DNA from: Arthrobacter_D sp015752045
Lineage (GTDB): Bacteria; Actinomycetota; Actinomycetes; Actinomycetales; Micrococcaceae
Assembly: GCF_015752045.1 (NCBI RefSeq)
Contig: NZ_JADOUS010000003.1
Coordinates: 263,160-327,159 of the forward strand
Direction: 5' to 3'
Length of the DNA: 64,000 nt
This document shows positions 26,198 to 35,590 of this stretch, in pieces (the stretch's first letter is position 1; each line of letters opens with the position of its first letter). The translations under genes were made by a program, and so were the position numbers. The notes beneath the pieces are model-generated. The model had not been told where the DNA came from, did not search any database, and saw only the letters and a list, made by a program, of their open reading frames with translations.

Positions 26198-27619
26198 GTG
26201 TCTACCTCAGCTGCGGCTCGACCGCTGCGGGTCGCGATCATCGGCGCCGGTCCGGCGGGCGTCTATGCCGCCGACATCCTCACGAAGTCGAACGAGGTCC
26301 AGGGGGGCGATTTCGCCGTCAGCATCGATCTCTTCGACCAGTACCCGGCACCCTACGGCCTGATCCGCTACGGGGTCGCGCCGGACCACCCGCGTATCAA
26401 GGGCATCGTCAACGCGCTGCACAAGGTGCTGGACCGCGGTGACATCCGCTTCCTCGGGAACGTGAACTACGGACGCGACCTCACCCTCTCCGATTTCCGG
26501 CGTTTCTACGACGCCGTCATCTTCGCGACGGGCGCCATCAGGGATGCGGACCTGGACATCCCGGGCATCGGGCTCGAGGGCTCCTTCGGTGGCGCCGACT
26601 TCGTGTCCTGGTACGACGGGCACCCCGACGTGAGCCGGGACTGGCCGCTCGAGGCCCGCGAGATCGCCGTGATCGGCAACGGGAACGTGGCGCTCGACGT
26701 CGCCCGTGTCCTGTCCAAGCACGCGGACGACCTCCTGTCCACCGAGATCCCGGAAAACGTCTACCAGGGACTCAAGGCCTCGCCCGTGACCGATGTCCAC
26801 GTCTTCGGCCGTCGCGGACCCGCGCAGGTGAAGTTCACTCCCCTGGAACTGCGGGAGCTCTCGCACTCGCGCGACGTCGACATCGTCCTCTACCCCGAGG
26901 ACTTCGACTTCGACGCGGGTTCCGAGGCGCAGATCGCATCGAACAACCAGACCAAGACCATGGTGAAGACGCTCACCAACTGGCTGGTCGAGGACGAGCC
27001 GACGGGGGCGTCGCGTCGCCTCCACCTGCACTTCCTCCACTCGCCGGTCGAGGTCCACGATTCTCCCGAGACCCCCGGCCGGGTCGCGGGCATGCGCTTC
27101 GAGCGCACGGAGCTGACCGGAGACGGCAGCGTCCGGGGGACCGGCGAGATCATCGACTACCCCGTCCAGGCCGTCTACCGGGCCATCGGCTACTTCGGGT
27201 CGGAACTGCCCGAGGTCGGCTTCGACGAGAAGCGCGGCGTCATCCCCAACGAGGGCGGGCGCGTCATCGACGAGGACGGCAGGCCCGTGCCGGGCATCTA
27301 CGCCACCGGCTGGATCAAGCGCGGACCCGTGGGGCTGATCGGCCACACCAAGGGAGACGCGCTCGAGACCATCGGCTACCTCCTCGAGGACCGGCTGAAT
27401 CTCCCGCCGGCCGAGGACGGGTCGGCGGACGCCATCATCGACCTCCTCGAGGAGCGCGGGGTCCGCTACACCACGTGGGAGGGGTGGCTCAAACTCGACG
27501 CCCATGAGATGAAATCAGGCGCCAACTTCGTCAACACGTCCGGCAACGCGGAACTCGTCAGGGAGCGCGTGAAGCTCGTGCCCCGCGAAGACATGGTGGC
27601 CATTTCCCGAGGTGAGTAG
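26198..27619 (+). CDS. fprA: FAD-dependent ferredoxin-NADP+ reductase (FprA-like)
   Basis: 473-residue flavoprotein of the adrenodoxin-reductase type. FAD motif GAGPAGVYAADIL is at about residues 16-28, then RYGVAPDHPRIKG, the FAD/ferredoxin contact region. The NADPH motif is GNGNVALDVARVL (about 164), followed by GRRGPAQVKFTPLELREL. The C-terminal ATGWIKRGPVGLIGHTKGDA closes the FAD site. It transfers electrons between NADPH and ferredoxin, probably to supply P450s or Fe-S biogenesis. Length agrees with mycobacterial FprA. Confidence 0.92.
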   Translation: MSTSAAARPLRVAIIGAGPAGVYAADILTKSNEVQGGDFAVSIDLFDQYPAPYGLIRYGVAPDHPRIKGIVNALHKVLDRGDIRFLGNVNYGRDLTLSDFRRFYDAVIFATGAIRDADLDIPGIGLEGSFGGADFVSWYDGHPDVSRDWPLEAREIAVIGNGNVALDVARVLSKHADDLLSTEIPENVYQGLKASPVTDVHVFGRRGPAQVKFTPLELRELSHSRDVDIVLYPEDFDFDAGSEAQIASNNQTKTMVKTLTNWLVEDEPTGASRRLHLHFLHSPVEVHDSPETPGRVAGMRFERTELTGDGSVRGTGEIIDYPVQAVYRAIGYFGSELPEVGFDEKRGVIPNEGGRVIDEDGRPVPGIYATGWIKRGPVGLIGHTKGDALETIGYLLEDRLNLPPAEDGSADAIIDLLEERGVRYTTWEGWLKLDAHEMKSGANFVNTSGNAELVRERVKLVPREDMVAISRGE

Positions 27620-27625
27620 TCCGGC

Positions 27626-27666
27626 TACACTGTGACCTGTCCCACGCCACCCATGGGACAGGTCAC
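27626..27666 (+). promoter_or_regulatory. Promoter with long inverted repeat before GAF regulator
   Basis: TACACT (27626-27631) is a -10 box. Immediately after it, GTGACCTGTCCCA (27632-27644) and its exact complement (27654-27666) form a 13-bp inverted repeat around a 9-nt spacer, covering the expected start of transcription. It could be an operator of the regulator itself or a hairpin in the leader; it also could terminate transcripts from the upstream gene, but no U-run follows. Confidence 0.6.
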
Positions 27667-27680
27667 GAAGCGGAGTGCCG

Positions 27681-29033
27681 ATGTCGCCGTCCCGTTCACT
27701 AGCCGAAGCCGAGCTCTCTTCCGATGCGCTGCAACGAAGAGCATTCGCGGCGCACGAGGCGCTGGGGCGGGGCGCGGTGGTCGACGGTGACCTCCGCGGC
27801 GTCGTCCTGGAGTCGTGGCGCAGGTCGCTCGGTTTCCTCCGCGATCCGGCCGCCGCCGAGGCCCGCCTGTTCTGCTCCGAGGAGGAGCTCGAGTCCTACC
27901 GGCAAGGCCACCCCCTGGCCGCGGTCATGCCCGTGATCCATCGCCTGCTCGTCCAGCCCAGCCTCGAGGCGGGGATGCTCGTGGCCGTCGGCGACGAGAA
28001 CGGGCGGCTCCTCTGGGTCGACGGCGATCGCGAGCTACGGCGCCGGGCCGAGGGCATGCTCTTCGTCGCCGGCGCAGACTGGTCCGAATCGACCGTCGGT
28101 ACGAGCGCTCCCGGAACGGCGCTCGCCCTCGACCGCAGCGTGCAGATCGCCGGGGCGGAGCATTTCAGCCACAAGGCACACCCCTGGAGTTGCACGGCGG
28201 TGCCGGTGCACGATCCCGATTCGAGGACGGTGCTCGGTGTCGTCGACATCACGGGAACCGCCGACGCCGTCGCCACCCACACGCTGGCGCTCGTCGAAGC
28301 CGCGGTCGCCGCCGCGGAGGCGCAGCTGAGCATCCATCGGCTGCAGGACCGGCTGCCGCGGACCAAGCGCCGCCGGCAGGGGCGCCCCCAGACGGCGCTC
28401 TACCGGAACAGCCTGCAGATCCTGGGCATCGACCACGGGGTGGTCCACACCGGAGGGGCCTCGCTCGAGCTGAGCCTCCGCCATGCGGAGCTGCTGACCA
28501 TCCTCGCCCTGCACCCGGAAGGGCTCACCGCGGACCAGCTGGCCACCATGGCCTATCCGGAGGAAGCATCCGGGACGACGGTCCGCGCGGAGATCCTGCG
28601 GCTGCGGAAGGTCCTGGCGCAGCACGGGGACGCGACGGTGCCGCAGTCGCGTCCCTACCGGTTGCCGGGACAGCTGGTCGTCGATGCGGTACAGGTCCTG
28701 AGCTACCTGCACCGCGGAGCCCACCGCATGGCACTCGGGATCTACCGAGGGCCCGTCCTCCCGCGGTCGCAGGCTCCCGCGATCGTGAGACTGCGCAACG
28801 AGGTGTCGGTGCTCCTGCGTGATGCCGTCCTGAACGACGGCGCACCGGAGACCGTGCTGCAGTACCTCGCGCTCGCCGAGGCGGAGTACGACGCCGAGGC
28901 ATGGCAGCTCGCCCTGCGCGTGCTGCCGCGGCGCTCCCCACGGCGGGCCGCGGTCGTGGCCCACGCGGAATGGTTGGACGCCGAATTGGCGGCACCCTCG
29001 ACGTCCCCCTCAATTTCTTCTAAAGTTTGTTAG
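27681..29033 (+). CDS. GAF domain transcriptional activator (AcoR-like), aldehyde dehydrogenase regulator
   Basis: 450-residue protein. The first half resembles the sensor part of AcoR-type regulators: ESWRRSLGF, then a GAF domain (about 85-220) with TSAPGTALALDRSVQIAGAEHF and the Trp-Ser-Cys-Thr-Ala motif. There is no sigma-54 AAA+ domain; instead the C-terminal part (about 265-370) looks like a winged-helix DNA-binding domain of a type common in actinobacteria. Similar proteins commonly precede aldehyde dehydrogenase-DUF779 pairs; here that pair lies 2 kb downstream, past a peptidase. The ATG at 27681 follows GGAG at 5 nt; a GTG six bases earlier is possible. Confidence 0.72.
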   Translation: MSPSRSLAEAELSSDALQRRAFAAHEALGRGAVVDGDLRGVVLESWRRSLGFLRDPAAAEARLFCSEEELESYRQGHPLAAVMPVIHRLLVQPSLEAGMLVAVGDENGRLLWVDGDRELRRRAEGMLFVAGADWSESTVGTSAPGTALALDRSVQIAGAEHFSHKAHPWSCTAVPVHDPDSRTVLGVVDITGTADAVATHTLALVEAAVAAAEAQLSIHRLQDRLPRTKRRRQGRPQTALYRNSLQILGIDHGVVHTGGASLELSLRHAELLTILALHPEGLTADQLATMAYPEEASGTTVRAEILRLRKVLAQHGDATVPQSRPYRLPGQLVVDAVQVLSYLHRGAHRMALGIYRGPVLPRSQAPAIVRLRNEVSVLLRDAVLNDGAPETVLQYLALAEAEYDAEAWQLALRVLPRRSPRRAAVVAHAEWLDAELAAPSTSPSISSKVC

Positions 29034-29101
29034 CCAATCGCAATAAACCGTCGTCATACGGGCAGGGGCCGGGTTAACGTTAGGCCTGGTGGCTGATGAT
29101 T

Positions 29102-29125
29102 CCGCCGGACAACAGTTCCCGGCGG
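29102..29125 (+). other. Leader hairpin before M23 peptidase
   Basis: CCGCCGG (29102-29108) pairs with CCGGCGG (29119-29125) across a 10-nt loop, between the GAF regulator and the peptidase. The rest of the 129-bp gap has a poly-G ribosome-binding site. The motif set of a c-di-AMP riboswitch is not present. Confidence 0.35.
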
Positions 29126-29162
29126 CTGTACTGACGCAGCAGACGGGCAAGGGGGGGTACTC

Positions 29163-31010
29163 ATGACGCAATCCACAAGGCATCCGGCCGGACCGGCCCG
29201 GAGCGCACGGACATCGCGAACCACCATGCATGCCAGTCTGGCGATCGTGGTCTGCTTCGTCGGCTTCCAGGGCTTCGTGCCGCAGTCATGGGAGGCCGCC
29301 TCCACGGTCTCACCCGGGCCGGTGTCGGCCTCGACCCTCGTCCTGTCGGGGAACGACGCCCTGTCGGCGTCGGGCATCGTGGGCCCGTCACTGCTGGTAC
29401 CCCTTGATGCCATCGACCCGCTGGACGCCCTCACCCCCGGGCGACCGTCCGCCGACGTTCCGCCGACCACAGGCAGTGAAGCTGACGGTCCTGAGGTCCT
29501 GACGGCGTCCGCCACGCGACGACCGACGGCGGGCACCCTCTTCGCACCCCTCGACGCACTCGTGGCCAGTTCGTCCTTCGGCCACCGGACCAGCCCCATC
29601 TCCGGGGAGGACGGCGAGTTCCACACGGGCCAGGACTACGCCGCTCCCTGCGGCACACTCGTGTACGCGGCCGACGCCGGCACGGTGCGTGCCGTGGGCT
29701 GGCATCCCTGGGGTGGCGGTAACCGGGTGGAGATCGACCACGGCAACGGCCTGATCACGAGCTACAACCACCTGCAGGGCATCTCCGTGCTGAAGGGCGA
29801 CGCCGTCAATGGCGGGGACCCCATCGCCGAGGTCGGCACCACGGGATCCTCGACCGGCTGCCACCTGCACTTCGAGACGATCCTCGACGGTGAGCACGCA
29901 GACCCCCTCGACTGGAAGATGGCACCGACGCACCACGGAAAGCGCATCGGGGCACTCAGGGACTACAACCCCGAGGGCCGCAGTACGGCCGACATCCCTG
30001 CGTGGGCGCAGTCCACCACCCCGTCGGGCCAGCGCGGGCAGGGCGACCCTCGGTTCGATGCTGCTCCATGGGGCGCGAGCATTGTGGCCGGTGCGGATGA
30101 GGCGACCGGGGCTGCCGGTGTCACCGTGTCGGGGCGTGAGACGCCGGCGTCGCCGAAGCGTCCCGACCTCCCCGCGGCATCTTCGGGCAGCACGCCCGCC
30201 CCCGCCGGGACGGGGAAGCCTGCTGAGAAGCCGGTTCAGAAGCCGGCCGACAAGCCGCTGGACAAGCCTGCGGAAAAGCCTGCTGAGAAGCCGGTCGAGG
30301 AGCAGACGAACAAGCCTGCCGAGAAGCCTGCCGAGCCAGCTGAGAAGCCGGTCGAGGAGCAGACGAACAAGCCTGCCGAGAAGCCTGCCGAGCCAGCAGG
30401 GAAGCCGGTCGAGGAGCAGACGAACAAGCCTGCCGAGAAGCCTGCCGAGCCAGCAGGGAAGCCGGTCGAGGAGCAGACGAACAAGCCTGTCGGGGAGCCT
30501 GCCAAGCCAGGAGAAAAGCCCGCCGAGAAGCCGGTAGAGCCCGCCGAGCCTGCCACGGCTGACGAGACGCCCGCGCCAGCCCCGGCACCGGCACCGGCCC
30601 CGGCACCGGCCCCCGCACCGGCACCAGCCCCGGCACCGGCTCCCGCGCCGGCACCGACCCCAGATCCCACGACCCCCGAGGAGCCGTGCGCAACGGATCC
30701 GTCGGCGCCGGACGACGCCGAGTCGGAGACGCCCGCCGATGGTGCTGATCCCGCGGCGCAGCCGCCGACGCCCGCCGGAACGGCGGACCCAGCGGCTGCA
30801 GCCCCGGAGGACGGCACCGTGACTGATGCCGAGACCGGCACCGGGCCGAAGCCCGGCGACGCGTCCGACCTGGCCCATCCGTCATGCGACGGGCCGGAGG
30901 CACCGGCCGAGCCCGGCCCGGCGCCTGCCCCAGCTAGCGCCGACCCCGCCGTACCTGCGCCCGCCAAGCCGACCGAGGACGAGGCGGCACCCGCAGCCGG
31001 GAAGGGCTGA
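29163..31010 (+). CDS. Secreted M23 (LytM) peptidase with repeat-rich C-terminal tail
   Basis: 615-residue exported protein. A basic N-terminus and a hydrophobic helix (about residues 22-38) act as signal peptide or anchor. The M23 domain spans about 140-255: zinc ligands in HTGQDYAAP and HLHFE are intact, so an active metallo-endopeptidase that cuts peptidoglycan cross-links is expected. From about residue 340 the protein is low-complexity: four 19-residue repeats with KPVEEQTNK, a (Pro-Ala)n stretch, then an acidic Pro/Ala-rich end. Such tails often thread through or bind the cell wall. It sits between an activator and the aldehyde dehydrogenase operon without evident relation to either. 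Confidence 0.87.
   Translation: MTQSTRHPAGPARSARTSRTTMHASLAIVVCFVGFQGFVPQSWEAASTVSPGPVSASTLVLSGNDALSASGIVGPSLLVPLDAIDPLDALTPGRPSADVPPTTGSEADGPEVLTASATRRPTAGTLFAPLDALVASSSFGHRTSPISGEDGEFHTGQDYAAPCGTLVYAADAGTVRAVGWHPWGGGNRVEIDHGNGLITSYNHLQGISVLKGDAVNGGDPIAEVGTTGSSTGCHLHFETILDGEHADPLDWKMAPTHHGKRIGALRDYNPEGRSTADIPAWAQSTTPSGQRGQGDPRFDAAPWGASIVAGADEATGAAGVTVSGRETPASPKRPDLPAASSGSTPAPAGTGKPAEKPVQKPADKPLDKPAEKPAEKPVEEQTNKPAEKPAEPAEKPVEEQTNKPAEKPAEPAGKPVEEQTNKPAEKPAEPAGKPVEEQTNKPVGEPAKPGEKPAEKPVEPAEPATADETPAPAPAPAPAPAPAPAPAPAPAPAPAPAPTPDPTTPEEPCATDPSAPDDAESETPADGADPAAQPPTPAGTADPAAAAPEDGTVTDAETGTGPKPGDASDLAHPSCDGPEAPAEPGPAPAPASADPAVPAPAKPTEDEAAPAAGKG
30288..30497 (+). repeat. 57-bp tandem repeats in peptidase gene
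   Basis: Units begin at 30288, 30345, 30402 and 30459 with exact 57-bp spacing; the fourth is partial. Each encodes KPVEEQTNKPAEKPAEPAE or a close variant. Units 2 to 4 are almost identical in DNA. Confidence 0.9.
30570..30662 (+). repeat. Pro-Ala coding low-complexity stretch
   Basis: Alternating CCx-GCx codons encode about 30 residues of alternating proline and alanine in the M23 peptidase tail. It is built from CCGGCACCGGC-like hexamers and is a candidate for slippage or length variation. Confidence 0.8.
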
Positions 31011-31057
31011 CGCGACAGCGCGGCGACACGACGGAGCCTCGGCGGCGTCGGGCGGTG

Positions 31058-31091
31058 TGCAACGTCGATGCAACGTTCGGGCTCCTACTGT
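31058..31091 (+). promoter_or_regulatory. Promoter of aldehyde dehydrogenase operon with direct repeats
   Basis: TGCAACGT occurs at 31058-31065 and again at 31069-31076 (11 bp apart, one helical turn). A TACTGT -10 box is at 31086-31091, so the second copy overlaps the -35 position. This geometry suits binding of an activator next to RNA polymerase. CAAGGAG precedes the ATG at 31144. Confidence 0.5.
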
Positions 31092-31143
31092 GTGATCAAG
31101 GGACGACGACGTCCTGCACCCATGGAGTTCAAGGAGTTCGACG

Positions 31144-32667
<1,524 letters not shown>

Positions 32668-32675
32668 GAGATGCC

Positions 32676-33086
32676 GTGACCGTCGAAGCCTCGGTGACCA
32701 TCCCGGGCGAGACCACCTCGCGGGTGGCTCTCACCGATGCCGCCGTCGAACTGCTGGAGAAGCTGTGGCTCATCCACGGGCCGCTGATGTTCCACCAGTC
32801 CGGCGGGTGCTGCGACGGCTCGTCGCCGATGTGCTACCCGGCGGGCGAGTTCATCACGGCCGAGGCGGACCTGCTGCTCGGCGTCCTGGACATCTCGGAG
32901 GGCGCCCGCGCGCAGTCCGGGGAGGGTGAGCCGCGGCTCATCGATTTCTGGATGTCGCGGGAGCAGTTCGAGTACTGGCGCCACACGCACCTGACGGTCG
33001 ATGTCGTCCAGGGCCGGGGGAGCGGCTTCTCCGTGGAGGCGCCGGAGGGCAAGAGGTTCCTCATCCGCTCCCGGCTGATGACCTAG
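32676..33086 (+). CDS. DUF779 family protein
   Basis: 136-residue protein with the conserved motif HQSGGCCDGSSPMCYP (three Cys) near residues 40-55, characteristic of DUF779. GTG start at 32676 follows TAGGAG. It sits directly after an aldehyde dehydrogenase, as is usual for this family; its biochemical role is unknown, but the cysteine cluster suggests metal or thiol chemistry. Confidence 0.87.
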   Translation: MTVEASVTIPGETTSRVALTDAAVELLEKLWLIHGPLMFHQSGGCCDGSSPMCYPAGEFITAEADLLLGVLDISEGARAQSGEGEPRLIDFWMSREQFEYWRHTHLTVDVVQGRGSGFSVEAPEGKRFLIRSRLMT

Positions 33087-33096
33087 GGATCGTGGG

Positions 33097-33130
33097 AGGG
33101 CCCGGCGCACGTGATGCGCCGGGCCCTTTT
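33097..33130. terminator. Rho-independent terminator after DUF779
   Basis: Perfect 13-bp GC-rich stem (33097-33109 with 33115-33127), 5-nt loop and TTTT tail. It also lies between convergent genes and can act on the minus strand. Confidence 0.9.
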
Positions 33131-33149
33131 CATGCCCGCCGGCCCCGTT

Positions 33150-33464
33150 TCAGCGGTGGCCCTGGTGCGCGGGGTCCACTGCGAGGACGATGCCGAGGAG
33201 GTCCGTGAGGGCGTGCCCGAGCTTCGGGTCCACGAGTTCGTACCGGGAGCGCCGGCCTTCGGGGACCGACACCACGAGGCCGCAGCCACGCAGGCACGAG
33301 AGGTGGTTGGACAGGCTCTGGCGACTGACGCCGAGCAGGACGGCCAGTTCCGTGGGGTAGGCCGGAGCATCCCGCAGGGCCACGAGGATCCGCACGCGCG
33401 TCGGATCGGACAACGCCGTGCCCACGCGTTCCAGGACCGACGTCGAGGTCAGGGTCTGCAGCAT
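33150..33464 (-). CDS. ArsR/SmtB family metal sensor, CmtR-like
   Basis: 104-residue winged-helix regulator. The recognition region is YPTELAVLLGVSRQSLSNHLSCLRGCGLV; two cysteines fall at residues 57 and 61, the same positions as Cd/Pb ligands in mycobacterial CmtR. The third CmtR ligand, Cys102, is absent; histidines occur at 100 and 103. It is the second gene of an operon with a CDF exporter, joined by a one-base TGATG overlap, so metal-regulated efflux is the expected role. Confidence 0.87.
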   Translation of the reverse strand: MLQTLTSTSVLERVGTALSDPTRVRILVALRDAPAYPTELAVLLGVSRQSLSNHLSCLRGCGLVVSVPEGRRSRYELVDPKLGHALTDLLGIVLAVDPAHQGHR

Positions 33465-34378
33465 CAGTGTGTCAGCTCCGTCTCGTGGTGCATGTGGCCC
33501 AGCGGCTCGATCTGGAACGTGCAGTGGTCGATGCTCACGTCGAAGTGCTGGCCGACGCACTCCTGGAGCTGGTCCAGCACCGCGTGCGCGGAGCCGTCAC
33601 GGTAGCAGCCGTCGTCGACGACGATGTGCGCGGTGAGGACCGGCAGGCCCGTGGCGATCTGGGTGATGTGCAGGTCATGGACGTCGCGGACCTGGGGCAG
33701 GCGCGCGATGTGGCTGCGGACCTCCTCGAGGTCGATGCCGGCGGGGGTGGACTCCAGCAGCACGTCGATGGTCTCGCGCAGCAGTTTCAGGGTCCGCGGG
33801 ATGATCAGCGCGCCGATGAGCAGGGCCACGACGGCGTCCGCCCGCATCCACCCCGTGAAGGTGATGATCACGGCGGCCACGATGACGGCCACGGATCCGA
33901 GGGCATCGTTGAGCACCTCGAGGAACGCCGCCCTCAGGTTGAAGCTGGCGGTCCGGTGTCGCGCGAGCAGTCCGAGCGCAGCGAGATTGCCCGCGAGGCC
34001 GATCACGCCGAAGACGATCATTTCCGGGGCGGCGACGTCCGTCGGCGTGATGAGGCGCCGTACGCCCTCGAACAGGACGTAGGCCCCGACGGCGAGCAGG
34101 AACGCTGCCTGCAGCAGCGCGGCGATGACCTCCGCCCGCCGGAAACCCCACGAGCGGCGCGCCGACGCCGGGCGGACCGAGAGCGTGGCGGCGCCGAGCG
34201 CCATCGCGAGGCCGGCGGCGTCGGTCAGGACGTGCACGGAGTCGAAGAGGAGGGCCAGGCTCCCGGTCAGCAGCGCCCCGATGATCTGGAAGACGAAGAC
34301 GCCGAGCGTGATGGCGAGCGCGCCGGCCAGCGGTCCGCGCCTGTCGGCGCTCGCCGGTGCGTGGTGGTGGGAACCCAT
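33464..34378 (-). CDS. Cation diffusion facilitator (Zn/Cd efflux)
   Basis: 304-residue CDF transporter with six membrane helices. Metal-binding pairs appear as LLFDSVHVLTDAAG (helix 2, D-x3-D-type with His) and LEVLNDALGS (helix 5, N/D-x3-D). The N-terminus has a short His-rich stretch (GSHHHAP) and the cytoplasmic C-terminal domain contains HDLH. These fit the zinc/cadmium-type CDF group. TACTAT 6 nt before the ATG at 34378 indicates a leaderless mRNA; a Met five codons upstream would place the promoter inside the gene. It is co-transcribed with the CmtR-like sensor. Confidence 0.9.
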   Translation of the reverse strand: MGSHHHAPASADRRGPLAGALAITLGVFVFQIIGALLTGSLALLFDSVHVLTDAAGLAMALGAATLSVRPASARRSWGFRRAEVIAALLQAAFLLAVGAYVLFEGVRRLITPTDVAAPEMIVFGVIGLAGNLAALGLLARHRTASFNLRAAFLEVLNDALGSVAVIVAAVIITFTGWMRADAVVALLIGALIIPRTLKLLRETIDVLLESTPAGIDLEEVRSHIARLPQVRDVHDLHITQIATGLPVLTAHIVVDDGCYRDGSAHAVLDQLQECVGQHFDVSIDHCTFQIEPLGHMHHETELTH

Positions 34379-34390
34379 GCCCCGATAGTA
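34379..34390 (-). promoter_or_regulatory. -10 box with leaderless start for CDF-sensor operon
   Basis: Minus-strand TACTAT (34390-34385) lies 6 nt before the ATG at 34378. No clear operator palindrome was seen around it. Confidence 0.5.
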
Positions 34391-34472
34391 CATCCGGTCG
34401 TGAACCTTGGGGTTCGGGCGGGGAGGGTTGCGGTCTCCCGCCGTTCCTGCTGCGGGCCGGTAAGAGCGGCCG

Positions 34473-35456
34473 CTACCGGTCGACGCCGGACATGTCCTCG
34501 TACCGGTCCCCCACGGGGGCGGCGACCCCGTCCAGCTGCGCGAGCTGTTCGGGGGAGAGCGCCAGGGCGTCGGCCGCGACGTTCTCCTCCAGGTAGCGCA
34601 CCTGCTTGGTCCCGGGGATCGGGGCGATGTCCGTGCCCTGCGCGAGGAGCCATGCGAGGGCGACCTGCCCAGGCGTCGCATCGAGCTGTCGTGCGACGTC
34701 GTCCACCTGCTCCACGATCCGGATGTTGGCCTGCAGGTTCTCCCCCGCGAAGCGCGGATTGTTGCGGCGGAAATCGGACTCGTCGAGCTGGTCGACCGAA
34801 CGGATGGTCCCGGTCAGGAAGCCGCGGCCGAGCGGCGAGTAGGGGACGAAGCCGATCCCGAGTTCGCGGACGAGCGGAAGGATCTCCGCCTCCGGGTCCC
34901 TGCTCCACAGCGAGTACTCGGTCTGGAGGGCGGTCACCGGGTGGACGGCGTGAGCCCTGCGGATCGTCGCGGGTGCCGCCTCCGACAGCCCGATGTGCCG
35001 GATCTTGCCCTCCTGCACGAGGGCGGCCAGGGCGCCCATGGTGTCCTCGATCGGCACCGAAGGGTCCATGCGGTGCTGGTAGTAGAGGTCGATGTAGTCG
35101 GTCTGCAGCCGCTTCAGCGACCCCTCGACCGCGAGTCGCACGTTCTCCGGGCTGCCGTCCAGCCCGGAGGCGTCCTCCGCGGTGTGGCGGATGGTGCCGA
35201 ACTTCGTGGCCAGCACGACGTCGTCGCGCCTGCCCACGAACGCCCGGCCCAGCAGTTCCTCGTTGGTGTACGGACCGTACATCTCCGCGGTGTCGAAGAA
35301 GGTGACGCCGAGGTCGAGCGCGCGGTGCAGGGTGGCCGTCGCGCCGGCGTCGTCCTTCCCGCTGCCGGTGTAGAACGCCGACATCCCCATGCAGCCGAGG
35401 CCCAGCCGGGAGACGTCGAGGCCCGAGCCGAGCGTGCCGAGGGTGATGGTCTTCAT
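34473..35456 (-). CDS. Aldo/keto reductase
   Basis: 327-residue TIM-barrel oxidoreductase. The catalytic tetrad is visible: Asp in FFDTAEMYGPY, Tyr in the same motif, Lys in LATKFG and His in YYQHRMD. NADPH contacts IPGTKQVRYLEENV lie near the C-terminus. Family members reduce aldehydes and ketones. The gene is divergent from a TetR gene; the 134-bp gap has a perfect TTGCAC-GCA-GTGCAA palindrome, so it may share regulation with the TetR-MMPL unit. Confidence 0.9.
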   Translation of the reverse strand: MKTITLGTLGSGLDVSRLGLGCMGMSAFYTGSGKDDAGATATLHRALDLGVTFFDTAEMYGPYTNEELLGRAFVGRRDDVVLATKFGTIRHTAEDASGLDGSPENVRLAVEGSLKRLQTDYIDLYYQHRMDPSVPIEDTMGALAALVQEGKIRHIGLSEAAPATIRRAHAVHPVTALQTEYSLWSRDPEAEILPLVRELGIGFVPYSPLGRGFLTGTIRSVDQLDESDFRRNNPRFAGENLQANIRIVEQVDDVARQLDATPGQVALAWLLAQGTDIAPIPGTKQVRYLEENVAADALALSPEQLAQLDGVAAPVGDRYEDMSGVDR

Positions 35457-35554
35457 GGGAGCCGCCTTCGCAGGGAGGAATGGGGGAGATGATGCCTCGG
35501 CCAGCGTACGCCGGGCCGGACGCCCGCAGGCAGGGTCACCCTGCGGTTACCTTG

Positions 35555-35590
35555 TTGCACGCAGTGCAAGAATTCGCCTACGCTGGGATC
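35555..35590 (+). promoter_or_regulatory. Promoter and palindromic operator of TetR-MMPL unit
   Basis: TTGCAC (35555-35560) serves as -35 and TACGCT (35579-35584) as -10, with an 18-bp spacer; the GTG start is 6 nt further on. The -35 is the left half of the perfect palindrome TTGCAC-GCA-GTGCAA (35555-35569), a typical autoregulatory site. The aldo/keto reductase promoter region lies upstream on the other strand. Confidence 0.75.

Noticed and set aside
29034..29162. Possible c-di-AMP (ydaO-type) riboswitch before the M23 peptidase
   Set aside because: Such riboswitches often precede wall hydrolases in actinobacteria, but the gap is only 129 bp and the conserved core motifs are not seen.
30288..30662. 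CRISPR-like repeated segment
   Set aside because: Repeats are contiguous, in frame and without spacers; they code for the tail of the peptidase.
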